A stretch of 64,000 nucleotides of DNA from an uncultured Bacilli bacterium (lineage in GTDB: Bacteria; Bacillota_I; Bacilli_A; RF39; UBA660), in NCBI GenBank assembly GCA_934096235.1, contig CAKOLO010000002.1, positions 186,001 through 250,000 on the forward strand, given 5' to 3'. Below the pieces are notes generated by a model. That model saw only the letters and a list, made by a program, of their open reading frames with translations, ran no database searches and was not told the origin of the DNA. The translations under genes were made by a program, and so were the position numbers. Positions 55,493 to 64,000 of the stretch are shown one piece after another (the stretch's first letter is position 1; every line of letters begins with the position of its first letter).

Positions 55493-56734
55493 ATGAAGAA
55501 GTTTTTAAAAAATTATAAATCAACTTTAATACTTTTAGGATCAATTATTATTGGTACTATAGTAGGACTAATATTTGGTGAAAAAGCTACTGTATTAAGT
55601 CCATTTGGTGATTTATTCTTAAACATGTTACTTGTTATTATAGTACCACTTATATTCTTAACAATTAGTACATCTATTGGTAAAATGAAACAACCTAAGA
55701 GAATTGGTAAGATACTTACTACTATAATACTTGTATTTGCTTTTACTTCTATAGTTAGTGTATTTGTTGGTTTAGCTTCAACTAAAGCATTTAGATTAGT
55801 TGATGTTAAAGATACAGAAGCTATAAAAGAAGTATTAAAAGGTGCTGAAGAAGTTACAAAGGAAGATGTTAATTTCCTAGAAAGAACAGTTGAAGCAGTT
55901 AGTGTTAGTGATTTTAGTAAATTACTTACTAGAGATAATATGATTGCTTTAATTATATTCTCAATACTTATGGGAATTAGTATTAATATGAGTAAAGGTA
56001 AAGGAGATAAATTCTTAGATGTTTTAGAGAGTGCTAATGAAGTTGTTCAATCATTTATTAAACTTATTATGTACTATGCACCTATTGGTCTTGGTTGCTA
56101 TTTTGCAGCGTTAGTTGGAACTTTTGGTGGTGAAATTGCTCTTGGATATGGTAAAACATTTATAATTTATACAGTTGTTTCTGTACTATTCTACTTTATA
56201 GTTTATTCATTTTATGCATTTGTTTCTGCTGGTAAAAAAGGATTTGTTAGTTATTGGAGAAATATATTACCAGCTACATTAACAAGTCTAGCTACTTGTA
56301 GTAGTGCTGCATCAATTCCAGTAAATACTAACTGTGCTAAAAATATTGGTGTACCTGAAGATATAGCTGATACAACTATTCCACTTGGAACAAGTTTCCA
56401 TAAAGATGGTTCTATAATAGGTAGTGTATTTAAGATTATGTTCTTAGTATATCTATTTAATTCAGATGTTAGTACTCTTAAAGTTTTAGGTGTTGCATTA
56501 ATTGCTACATTACTTGTTACTGCTGTACCTATTGGTGGTGGAACTATATCAGAAATGTTAATTATAACTATGTTAGGTTTCCCAGTAACAGCACTCCCAA
56601 TACTTACAATAATAGCTACTATAATAGACCCACCTGCTACAATGTTAAATGTCGTAGGTGACTCTGCATCAAGTATGTTAGTTGCTAGAATAGTAGATGG
56701 TAAAAAATGGTTAAAAGAAAAGAAGTTTATTTAA
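55493..56734 (+). CDS. Dicarboxylate/amino acid:cation symporter
   Basis: The 413-residue transporter has the SLC1/DAACS fold: about eight helices, TCSSAASIPV (Ser-rich hairpin), DTTIPLGTSFHKDG (helix 7 substrate/ion site) and PIGGGTISEM with DPPATMLNVVGD. Substrates of the family are glutamate, aspartate, C4-dicarboxylates or Ser/Thr; the exact one is not evident. The start follows AAGGAGAAACTT. Confidence 0.9.
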   Translation: MKKFLKNYKSTLILLGSIIIGTIVGLIFGEKATVLSPFGDLFLNMLLVIIVPLIFLTISTSIGKMKQPKRIGKILTTIILVFAFTSIVSVFVGLASTKAFRLVDVKDTEAIKEVLKGAEEVTKEDVNFLERTVEAVSVSDFSKLLTRDNMIALIIFSILMGISINMSKGKGDKFLDVLESANEVVQSFIKLIMYYAPIGLGCYFAALVGTFGGEIALGYGKTFIIYTVVSVLFYFIVYSFYAFVSAGKKGFVSYWRNILPATLTSLATCSSAASIPVNTNCAKNIGVPEDIADTTIPLGTSFHKDGSIIGSVFKIMFLVYLFNSDVSTLKVLGVALIATLLVTAVPIGGGTISEMLIITMLGFPVTALPILTIIATIIDPPATMLNVVGDSASSMLVARIVDGKKWLKEKKFI

Positions 56735-56757
56735 TTAATTAAACTTCTTTTTTTATG
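56719..56757 (+). terminator. Strong terminator between convergent genes
   Basis: AAAGAAGTTTA/TAAACTTCTTT stem followed by T4; ends near the stop of the convergent ABC-F fusion gene. Confidence 0.85.
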
Positions 56758-59139
56758 TTATAAACTCGTTAATATTCTATAATAGTCACTCTTGAATTCA
56801 TCTTTTTCAATGCCAAGCTCTTCATAGAATTTATCAATATATTCTTTTCCATAGTTTCTTTCAATGGATATTTCGCATATTACTAAATCAAAATATATGT
56901 CTCCAATACCTGCATCTTCTGTATCAAGTAGTCCACTAAAGTGTCCGTTATCTGCGAATATATTAGGTAGTGACATATCTCCGTGTGTGAAACCTATTAT
57001 TTGTTTTGGCTTGTTACCTTTTAAATACTTTAATATGTTTTCTTTTGTTATGAATCTTTGTAGTATTTCAGGCTTAATATCTTCATTCTTTATAGTATTA
57101 AATCTTTCTTCTATTCTTTTAATTTTAGTATCTATTGTTTCATCTATTATGCAGTCACTATAATCTATATTATAAAGAGCATTAAAAGCTTCAATAATTA
57201 TTTTAATACCTTCTAGAGGATGTTCTTCATAATAATTATCACAAAGCATATTGCCTTTTAAGGATTTAGTTAACATATAACTTTTGCCATTATATTTTTC
57301 ATAGAATACTTTTTCTGGTACTGTTATTTTATCTTTTAAATAATCTAAACTAATAGATTCTTTAGATAAATGATCTGCTACTTTAAGAAAGAATATTTTG
57401 CTTTTCTTTCTTATTTTAAATACCTTTTTACCTGAACAACCTATAGTTACTTCTTCTATTTTATTAGCATCTTTTAAAAATTCATTTAGTCTATTACTTC
57501 CTTTGATGTTAATAACTTCTTTAGGTTTCTCTTGTTCATTAATGTTAATAACTTGTTTATCTTTTATAGAATCATAGTTTCCATCATAACTAACTAATTT
57601 TTTATTTTCAATTCTAACTATTTTAGTAGCTATTTTATTTATAAAGTATCTATCATGTGATATGAAAAGTAATGTTCCATCAAAGTCTAGTAAAGCTTCT
57701 TCAAGTATTTCTTTAGTATCTATATCTATATGGTTAGTTGGTTCATCTAGAATTAAGAAGTTAGATTTAGAAAGTATTAGTTCTAGTAATTTAATTCTTA
57801 CTTTTTCTCCTCCACTTATTGTTTTAAGTTTTTTTGATATTTCTTCTTCACCAAAATAGAATTGATGAAGTTTACTTCTAAGTTCACTTTCACTTCCTAT
57901 GAAGAATGAACGTACATGTTCATAAACTGTCAAGTCTTCATTGTCAAATCTTATTTCTTGAGGTATATATCCTATTTTAATATTTGTACCCAGTTTTATA
58001 TTATCATGTGTATTATTCATGATATTTTTAATTAATGTGGTTTTACCTGTTCCATTTTTACCCATTAGGCATACTCTATCTTGATAGTATATTTTCATGC
58101 TTGCCTTTTCAAGTAAAGAACGAGAACCAATATTTAAATATAAATTATCTATAGTAAGGACATGATTACCGCTTCTACTTTCAGTAGTTAGATTTACTTT
58201 TAATTCAGTTTTTTCTTTTGGTTTTTCTATCATGTCCATTCTTTCAAGTCTTTTTTCCATAGCTGCTGCTCTTCTAAAGAACATAGGGTTATCACTCTTA
58301 GTTCCCCATTCTTTTAATCTTTTAATTGCTTCTTTTATTGCTTCAACTTCTTTTTGTTGATTTTTATATGCTGCGAACTCGCTTAAAAATCTTCTTTCTG
58401 ACTCTTTTAGATAATATGTATAGTTTCCATGATAAACATCTTCTTTACCATTTTTTATTTCTATTATTTTATTTACTACTCTATCTAGAAAGTATCTATC
58501 GTGGCTTACTATTAAAGCAGTACCTTTGTAATTACTTAGATATTCTTCAAACCATTCTAAAGTATCTATATCTAAATGATTAGTTGGTTCATCTAATAAA
58601 AGTACATCAGGTTCAGATAAGACTAAAGAAGCTAGATTTACGATTGTTTTCTCTCCTCCTGATAAGTTATTATACTTTGTATCTAATAACTCATCAGATA
58701 GCTTAAAACCACCTTTAATTTTATTTATTTTTTCTTTTATTTGATATCCACCTTTAATTCTAAATTCTTCTTGTAATCTATCTAATGTTTTAATAGATTT
58801 TTCACTTGAATCCATAGTTGATACATAAGAATTAATAGAATCTTCTAAATCAAGTAGTTCTTTAATACCACGCAAATATACATCTTTAGCTTTAATATTA
58901 TCCTTTTCTTTAGGCGGTATTTGTGTTAAATATCCTATTTTAGTTCCTTTTCTTATATTAATAGTTCCATTATCTATAGTTTCTAGACCCATGATAAGTC
59001 TAAGTGTAGTGGTTTTACCACACCCATTACTTCCGATAAGAGCTATTCTCTCACCACTTTTAACTTCCATTGAAAAGTCTTTTAATACTGGATTAAATCC
59101 ATAATTTTTATTTATTTTATTTATACTTATTTCTATCAT
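56758..59139 (-). CDS. ABC-F ATPase fused to an APH(3')-like phosphotransferase
   Basis: The 793-residue protein has two ABC domains: Walker A GSNGCGKT (36-43), LSGGEK (159-164), LLLDEPTNHLD, an interdomain linker (about 250-315), then GKNGTGKT (360-367), ISGGEK and LILDEPTNH. After residue 545 a kinase-like domain follows: FFLKVADH with Lys586, HGDMSLPN (Brenner motif, His719/Asp721/Asn726) and LLDTED (Asp739), closely like aminoglycoside 3'-phosphotransferases in the last 80 residues. Both parts look intact. ABC-F proteins protect or release stalled ribosomes; the fusion suggests dual antibiotic resistance. The start follows AAAGGAGTAAAAATTA. A leader-peptide attenuator lies upstream. Confidence 0.9.
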   Translation of the reverse strand: MIEISINKINKNYGFNPVLKDFSMEVKSGERIALIGSNGCGKTTTLRLIMGLETIDNGTINIRKGTKIGYLTQIPPKEKDNIKAKDVYLRGIKELLDLEDSINSYVSTMDSSEKSIKTLDRLQEEFRIKGGYQIKEKINKIKGGFKLSDELLDTKYNNLSGGEKTIVNLASLVLSEPDVLLLDEPTNHLDIDTLEWFEEYLSNYKGTALIVSHDRYFLDRVVNKIIEIKNGKEDVYHGNYTYYLKESERRFLSEFAAYKNQQKEVEAIKEAIKRLKEWGTKSDNPMFFRRAAAMEKRLERMDMIEKPKEKTELKVNLTTESRSGNHVLTIDNLYLNIGSRSLLEKASMKIYYQDRVCLMGKNGTGKTTLIKNIMNNTHDNIKLGTNIKIGYIPQEIRFDNEDLTVYEHVRSFFIGSESELRSKLHQFYFGEEEISKKLKTISGGEKVRIKLLELILSKSNFLILDEPTNHIDIDTKEILEEALLDFDGTLLFISHDRYFINKIATKIVRIENKKLVSYDGNYDSIKDKQVININEQEKPKEVINIKGSNRLNEFLKDANKIEEVTIGCSGKKVFKIRKKSKIFFLKVADHLSKESISLDYLKDKITVPEKVFYEKYNGKSYMLTKSLKGNMLCDNYYEEHPLEGIKIIIEAFNALYNIDYSDCIIDETIDTKIKRIEERFNTIKNEDIKPEILQRFITKENILKYLKGNKPKQIIGFTHGDMSLPNIFADNGHFSGLLDTEDAGIGDIYFDLVICEISIERNYGKEYIDKFYEELGIEKDEFKSDYYRILTSL

Positions 59140-59171
59140 AATTAATTTTTACTCCTTTTTTGTTGCATGTT

Positions 59172-59218
59172 AAAAAAATCACACTTCTTGTTACTCAAAG
59201 GAATAACTAAAGTGTGAT
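59172..59218 (-). promoter_or_regulatory. Attenuator terminator in the ABC-F leader
   Basis: AAGTGTGAT/ATCACACTT stem followed by T6 on the minus strand, 33 bases before the ABC-F start. The leader peptide's last codons and stop overlap the 5' arm. The upstream GTGAT can pair with ATCAC and offers an alternative fold. Confidence 0.8.
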
Positions 59219-59257
59219 ATCACTACTATACATAATTTTAGTTCCAATGTATTTCAT
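59207..59257 (-). CDS. Leader peptide of the ABC-F attenuator
   Basis: The 16-residue frame MKYIGTKIMYSSDITL ends in TAG and has a strong AAAGGTGAT before its ATG. Its final codons lie in the 5' arm of the terminator, so ribosome stalling in it could prevent terminator formation and let the downstream gene be read, as known for antibiotic-induced ABC-F and Erm leaders. Confidence 0.7.
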   Translation of the reverse strand: MKYIGTKIMYSSDITL

Positions 59258-59276
59258 AATATCACCTTTCTTGCAT

Positions 59277-59282
59277 ATTATA
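59277..59282 (-). promoter_or_regulatory. -10 box of the ABC-F leader
   Basis: TATAAT on the minus strand, about 19 bases before the leader ATG. No clear -35 element is visible. Confidence 0.5.
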
Positions 59283-59299
59283 ACACACTTATTTTTATT

Positions 59300-59567
59300 T
59301 TTCTATATCCTATTAGATGAGGTATATTATTGTTAGTGAAGTATCTGATCTGAGTCAGTGCTATAGATTTTGTATCCTAACTCAAAATGAGTTAGCTTTT
59401 GTTATTTTCTAAGATGTTTAATCAAATATAATTAATAAAAGAACTAGCATTAGTAGATCTTTTTTCATAAAATATCATCTCTTTATAATATTTTTAAAAG
59501 ATATAAGGAGATGATATCCATCTAAACATTTCAAAAAGTAAAGTATTATAATTAAGATATTAATTTT
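59300..59567. other. Intergenic region with two hairpins, no gene
   Basis: CTAACTC/GAGTTAG at about 59377-59395 is followed on the plus strand by TTTTGTTATTTT, which looks like a terminator with no gene before it. ATATCATCTC (59472-59481) and GAGATGATAT (59508-59517) form a ten-base inverted repeat around TATAAT. A small RNA or remnant of a lost gene is possible. Confidence 0.4.
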
Positions 59568-59600
59568 AAAAAACAAGTAAATTTTTAGTTTACTTGTTTT
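59568..59600 (-). terminator. Terminator after the hybrid kinase gene
   Basis: AACAAGTAAA/TTTACTTGTT stem with a T6 run on the minus strand. Confidence 0.8.
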
Positions 59601-61851
59601 CATTTAGATATTTACTAACTACATCAATTATTCTCTTATATTCAGTTTCTAGTTCATTAAAATGTTCTTTTATATATTCTTTATCTCCATCTTTACTTTT
59701 AAGTTCATGGTCTAGAGATAATTTTGCTAGTGTTGTAAATCCAAAGTATTTAGAATCACTTTTTAATGAATGTACATCTATAGAGTATTCTTTCATATTT
59801 TCTTTATTAGAGACTATTCTATTCCATTTTTCATCTATTTCTTTATACCAATCATTAAGCATTTCTTTATACATTTCCATACTTCCAAAGTTTTCTAGTC
59901 CAACTTTATAATCAATGTTTGCATCTTCTAGAATCTTTTCTTCATCATTATTTTGCTCTTCTTTTACTTCTTCTTCAAGTGGTTTTAATTCTGCACCAAA
60001 TTCATATTTTGGTACATCTTTCCATCTATCCTCTGATGTTTCAATTTTGTTATTAAATATTTTATCTAGTTTTTCTTTTAGATTATCTTTATTAAATGGT
60101 TTTGATAAGTAGTCAGTAAATCCTTCTTTTATATATTTTTCTTTAGAACCTGCGACTGCATCTGCGGTTAGTGCTATTACTGGAGTATTGAATCCTTCTA
60201 TTTCTTTTAGTTTCTTTAATGCTTCTTCTCCATTCATTACTGGCATCATTATATCCATTAAGATAATATCATAGTCATTATTCGAAGCCACTAATTTAAC
60301 ACATTCATTTCCATTATAACACTCATCTACTTTTTTAATATTTAAAGCATCTGTTACTCTTCTTGCTACTTTTACATTTAGTTTATTATCATCTACGATT
60401 AATACTTTTTTATTTATATAATCTATATTATTAGTATTTTCTTCTTTTGCTATTATATCTTTATATGGTTTTGACATCTTGCTTATCTTTTGAGGAATGT
60501 TTACCATAAATATTGAACCTAAGCCATATTGACTTTGTACATTTATATTTCCTCCCATCATTTCAACTAATCTTTTAGTTATGGCAAGCCCTAAACCTGT
60601 ACCTTCAGTAGTTGAGTTTCTTTCAATATCTAGTCTTTCAAACTTAGTAAATAGTTTTTCTATATCTTCTTTTTTTATACCTCTTCCACTATCTTGAACT
60701 GTTATTATTAATCTACAACTATCTTCTTTATTAATACATTTTACATTTAGATTTATATGACCTTTTTCTGTATATTTAATTGCATTTGTTAATAAGTTGT
60801 TTATTATTTGCTTCATATGAGCTTTATCTCCTAGTAGTTCATATGGTATATCTTCTGCGATATTAACATGAAGTTCCACTGGTTTATCGCCTATACGAGT
60901 ACTTGATACTCTTACTAATGTTTCTACTTCTTCTTTAAAGTTATATGGAATTTCTACTATTTCCATCTTTTCACTCTCTATTTTGTTTATATCCATTATG
61001 TTTCCTACTATTTCTAAAAGTGTTTGAGAGGCGGATACTATATCTTTTAGATCTTCTTTCATTTCCTTAGGGCAATTAGCTCTTTCTTCTAAGTTTTCTG
61101 AAAGTCCAACTATTGCATTTAATGGTGTTCTTATCTCATGAGACATACTACTTAAGAAGTCTGATTTTGCATTATTTGCTCTTTCTGCTTGGTCTTTTGC
61201 TATATTTAATTGCTCTATTGTCTTTAAATCTGGATTTTCTATTGTGAATATCATTATCATATCCACAATACTAAATACTATAGATATAAGATTTACTTGT
61301 GGAATAACTATTCTACATATAGCTACTATTATTAAAAAGAATATTAAAAAGTATAAAGGAATATATTTTTCATTATTTTTAATATTTTTATATTTAAACA
61401 ATATAATTATCATTCCTAAAATATAAATGCAACTTGCTATTAGTCCTAAAGAAGTTAGTGGACCATATGAGTCTAATACACCATTTTCATTTACTATTGT
61501 TACATCTAATAAGAGTGCTAATATACATATAATTATATTTGCACCAAATGTTATCTTTTTTATTATTTGATTTTTATTATTCAATGAGTAAATATAATAA
61601 AATAATAAACTACACCACGATACTACAAGAATAACATCTAATTTATTTAATAATTTAAATAATATAAGGTTATTCCATGTTATAGCATTTACAACTATAG
61701 ACGTTGTAGTTAATGATTCAACTATATTTATAAGTAACATGAATTTGAAAATCTTTGTTTCAAGGTTTTCTATCCCTTTTTTTCTAACAAACATATATGT
61801 GATTATAGATGAAATTATAAATGCACATATTGTTAAATAACCATTTGACAT
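59590..61851 (-). CDS. Hybrid sensor histidine kinase (HisKA-HATPase-REC-HPt)
   Basis: The 753-residue protein has six or seven N-terminal membrane helices (about 1-205), HisKA with SHEIRTPLNAIVG, HATPase_c (NLLTNAIKYT, DSGRGIKKED, GTGLGLAI), a receiver domain (about 468-590; LIVDDN, DIILMDIMMPVMNGEEA, phospho-Asp in LMD) and a C-terminal HPt domain with SIDVHSLKSDSKYFG. It can run a complete phosphorelay to an unknown output. The start follows AGGAGTTTAAT. Confidence 0.93.
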   Translation of the reverse strand: MSNGYLTICAFIISSIITYMFVRKKGIENLETKIFKFMLLINIVESLTTTSIVVNAITWNNLILFKLLNKLDVILVVSWCSLLFYYIYSLNNKNQIIKKITFGANIIICILALLLDVTIVNENGVLDSYGPLTSLGLIASCIYILGMIIILFKYKNIKNNEKYIPLYFLIFFLIIVAICRIVIPQVNLISIVFSIVDMIMIFTIENPDLKTIEQLNIAKDQAERANNAKSDFLSSMSHEIRTPLNAIVGLSENLEERANCPKEMKEDLKDIVSASQTLLEIVGNIMDINKIESEKMEIVEIPYNFKEEVETLVRVSSTRIGDKPVELHVNIAEDIPYELLGDKAHMKQIINNLLTNAIKYTEKGHINLNVKCINKEDSCRLIITVQDSGRGIKKEDIEKLFTKFERLDIERNSTTEGTGLGLAITKRLVEMMGGNINVQSQYGLGSIFMVNIPQKISKMSKPYKDIIAKEENTNNIDYINKKVLIVDDNKLNVKVARRVTDALNIKKVDECYNGNECVKLVASNNDYDIILMDIMMPVMNGEEALKKLKEIEGFNTPVIALTADAVAGSKEKYIKEGFTDYLSKPFNKDNLKEKLDKIFNNKIETSEDRWKDVPKYEFGAELKPLEEEVKEEQNNDEEKILEDANIDYKVGLENFGSMEMYKEMLNDWYKEIDEKWNRIVSNKENMKEYSIDVHSLKSDSKYFGFTTLAKLSLDHELKSKDGDKEYIKEHFNELETEYKRIIDVVSKYLNENK

Positions 61852-61897
61852 ATTAAACTCCTATTCTTGTTTAATTATATAATATTTTTTGCATAAT

Positions 61898-61922
61898 AAA
61901 AAGGTTAAATTATTAACCTTTT
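61898..61922 (-). terminator. Terminator
   Basis: AAAGGTTAA/TTAACCTTT stem with a T run on the minus strand, overlapping the acyltransferase stop. Confidence 0.75.
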
Positions 61923-62881
61923 ATTCTTTTATCAAATAAGAATGCATTTTGTTTAGATGGTGATAATTTCATTACTGGTCCAAATACTTCTTCATTTGTG
62001 TATACTCCTTTTGGTCTATATACTAAATCTTTTATATATTCTTTGTTGAAGTATGGCCATTCGCTAAATCTTTGTTCTACATATTTATCCCATTCATCGC
62101 CATTCAATTCTTCTCTTTTTAATGTTTCTTCGCTTTCCCAAATTTCCCACTTTAGGGTTGATAAAGTATCTCTTAAATCGCTTATGGCTCTAGATTTTTC
62201 TTCATTTCCTTCACCATATTTATTCATATCAAAGTTTTCTCCAATATTTACTTTAAACTTTTTGCCATATTGTTCACAAGCTACTGGTATTATAATTGCA
62301 TTTCCTTCTTTTGCAATATCTACTATTCCCCAATAGCAAGGAAGCATAGGTAAATTTGGTGTTAAGTTCCAAGTTCCTTCTATAAAATACATTAAATTAC
62401 CATTTTGTTTTAAATGTTCTATCATTTTTTTAGATACGGCTTTTCTATCTTTTTTGTCTTTTTCATTGAAGTAAAATACTCCATTTACTGATAAAAATTT
62501 TTCGTCTACGAGCCCTTGTAAATGTTCATAATCTCCAGATAAAAGATAATAATGATCTTTTATTGCTTCACTCACAACTTCAATATCAAATTTCCCAACA
62601 TGTGTCACTGCGAAAATTATAGGCCTATCAGTTGGCTTTCTTAAATCTTTTAACACCTCATGTGAAAAACCACCAATTCTATTTTTAACTTTATATACAG
62701 TTAATACTAACCAATGTAATTTTCTTCTTTGCTCTAATGAAAGTTTATTCCAAATTCTTCCTTCATCTTTAGTTCTAATTCTATAATATAAATCTAAAAA
62801 TTCATTAGAACGCTTTTCAAATTCTTCTTCACTAATTCCTTTTTCAAATAATTTTAGTTGTTCTTCAGCTAATATATTCAT
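61913..62881 (-). CDS. Lysophospholipid acyltransferase-like protein
   Basis: About 322 residues with the LPLAT/PlsC pattern: HVGKFD (HxxxxD) near residue 93, VFYFNEKD and FIEGTWN (EGT motif) followed by a Pro-rich LPMLPCYWG. It transfers acyl groups to a lysophospholipid or related acceptor. There is no clear membrane helix. The start at 62881 follows AAGGGGTGTTAGT. The C-terminal 100 residues are unique. Confidence 0.75.
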   Translation of the reverse strand: MNILAEEQLKLFEKGISEEEFEKRSNEFLDLYYRIRTKDEGRIWNKLSLEQRRKLHWLVLTVYKVKNRIGGFSHEVLKDLRKPTDRPIIFAVTHVGKFDIEVVSEAIKDHYYLLSGDYEHLQGLVDEKFLSVNGVFYFNEKDKKDRKAVSKKMIEHLKQNGNLMYFIEGTWNLTPNLPMLPCYWGIVDIAKEGNAIIIPVACEQYGKKFKVNIGENFDMNKYGEGNEEKSRAISDLRDTLSTLKWEIWESEETLKREELNGDEWDKYVEQRFSEWPYFNKEYIKDLVYRPKGVYTNEEVFGPVMKLSPSKQNAFLFDKRIKG

Positions 62882-62965
62882 ACTAACACCCCTTAAAATT
62901 GGCATTATTATAACACATAATCTATTATTTTTAAAGAGTTTTGTTACATTTATGATACTTTATAA

Positions 62966-62993
62966 AATAAAAGATGCTTTTTAGCACCTTTTA
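62966..62993 (-). terminator. Terminator
   Basis: AAAGGTGC/GCATCTTT-type stem with a T run on the minus strand. Confidence 0.7.
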
Positions 62994-64000
62994 TTCACTA
63001 ATCATCATTATGAATTTAGTTTTACCATCAGTATTTTTATCTTTTAGACTGAATGAATTATATTCATTTCCTAAATCTATTAATTTTTCAATCTTTTTAG
63101 AGTAAGTTTTAACTTTACCATTTAATACACTTGTTATTTTAGAAATACCTTCTTTATTAAATTTATTAAGTCCATCATATAAAGTTGTTGCTCCTTTTAA
63201 TATTTCAGTATTTTTAGTATTAAATGTATTTGTTAAACTTGTTAAATAATCAACACTTGCACTTAATTCTTCTATTCCTTCATACATCTTGTTACTGTTA
63301 GTTGCTAAGTAATTTACTGATGGAGCAAGTTTATCAACGTTAGTAATTAAATCTTTAGAACTGCTGGCTAAAGCACTTACTTTTTTATTTAAAGTATTTA
63401 TACTACTATTTAAATTATCAATATTTGTTTTCATTGCTGATAATGTCTTAAAGTCAATACTCTTTTGTAAGTTAGTTATTTCTGTTTCTAATAATGATTT
63501 TGTATTTTCATCAGTAGTTGTTTCTTTTATATAAGTTAATTTTTCAATATGTTTAGTCATTATACTTAAAGTGTTATCTACTGTTGAGCTTAATAATTCT
63601 GATTGTTTAGCTAACTCGTTTGTTTTTGTTGATAATGTATTAATACCGTTAGCTAAGTTTACTATTGAACTAGTATATGTACTTAAACCTTTTACTTGTT
63701 CATTTAAGTTTTGAATACCTTGATTTAATGCATTATATTTTTCTACTAAACCTTTAACACTTGTGTCTAAGTTATTCATACCACCATTATATTTACTAAA
63801 TCCATCACTATATGCTTTAATACCATTTTTTAAATCATTGCTTCCATTTACTAAATCATTAGTACTTGTTCCTAATTTGTTAACACTACTATATAGTTTA
63901 TTTAAATCACTAAATGATGAAGTATCAATATCTTCAAATAAGTTTGATGTAGCTACTGAATAAATATTAGTAAATTCATATGAAGCAGTAGTATATTCAA
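62991..64000 (-). CDS. YhgE/Pip-like heptad-repeat protein (5' end outside window)
   Basis: The frame is open from the window end, so the Met at 63779 is internal. The visible 336 residues are XXXLXXGXXX heptads (NDLVNGSNDLKNGIKAYSDG, GIQNLNEQVKGLS), typical of the outer coiled-coil region of YhgE/Pip and related MMPL-associated proteins. The end, DGKTKFIM, matches the usual short C-terminus of the version without final membrane helices. An N-terminal membrane helix is expected outside the window. Confidence 0.7.
   Translation of the reverse strand, partial: EYTTASYEFTNIYSVATSNLFEDIDTSSFSDLNKLYSSVNKLGTSTNDLVNGSNDLKNGIKAYSDGFSKYNGGMNNLDTSVKGLVEKYNALNQGIQNLNEQVKGLSTYTSSIVNLANGINTLSTKTNELAKQSELLSSTVDNTLSIMTKHIEKLTYIKETTTDENTKSLLETEITNLQKSIDFKTLSAMKTNIDNLNSSINTLNKKVSALASSSKDLITNVDKLAPSVNYLATNSNKMYEGIEELSASVDYLTSLTNTFNTKNTEILKGATTLYDGLNKFNKEGISKITSVLNGKVKTYSKKIEKLIDLGNEYNSFSLKDKNTDGKTKFIMMISE

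Overview
This window is a very AT-rich stretch of bacterial chromosome. TGA is read as stop: two small coupled genes end in TGA, and the only tRNA is an ordinary tRNA-Trp(CCA). Shine-Dalgarno sites are of the AGGTGAT/AGGAGG type. Gene content (AddAB, GH25 lysozyme, MurD, Bacillota-type CmpB-like permease, YhgE-type heptad protein, BspA-type repeats) points to a low-GC Bacillota, probably an uncultured gut Bacilli lineage. That placement is inference; there is no rRNA here to fix it.

Layout. 1-5600: end of an unknown gene, a tiny membrane-peptide locus, a nucleotidyltransferase/HAD pair, tRNA-Trp, a SleB-type hydrolase, a three-gene unknown operon that includes a 54-aa gene, and a membrane gene that looks frameshifted. 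5599-17313: an N-acetylmuramoyl-L-alanine amidase gene with LysM repeats, split in two by a 10.5-kb integrative element. The element carries a large serine recombinase next to one end, a non-coding repeat region, a BcgI-like restriction-modification pair with a Phd-like small protein, and a Gabija-type pair (OLD/TOPRIM ATPase nuclease plus UvrD-like helicase). Joining the two outer flanks at the shared GGAGG restores one open amidase frame of 402 codons, and the element ends carry a 9-bp inverted repeat.

17366-26430: XTP pyrophosphatase, then an unusual operon (BspA-type LRR/zinc-ribbon membrane protein, radical SAM/SPASM enzyme, a small protein with a Gly/Ser/poly-Asn tail, a zinc-ribbon/Tim44-like membrane protein), a P-type ATPase, a MazG-like enzyme and a lipid kinase. 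26490-34490: addAB, a degenerate signal-peptidase-like protein, a YbaK-type deacylase and glyA. 34562-48991: ABC transporter with FtsX-like permease, lipoproteins, gmk, GH25 lysozyme, CBS-pyrophosphatase, DUF362, HD and CmpB-like proteins, murD and a NERD-HRDC protein. 49055-64000: diguanylate cyclase, a BspA remnant, Sel1-repeat protein, a G5 surface protein, TetR plus acyl-CoA ligase, a dicarboxylate/amino-acid symporter, an ABC-F ATPase fused to an aminoglycoside-phosphotransferase-like kinase behind a leader-peptide attenuator, a hybrid histidine kinase, an acyltransferase, and a YhgE-like gene cut by the window end.

The strongest candidates for something new are the amidase-splitting defence element with its readable attachment sites, the ABC-F/APH fusion with its attenuator, and the radical-SAM operon with a possible modified-peptide substrate.
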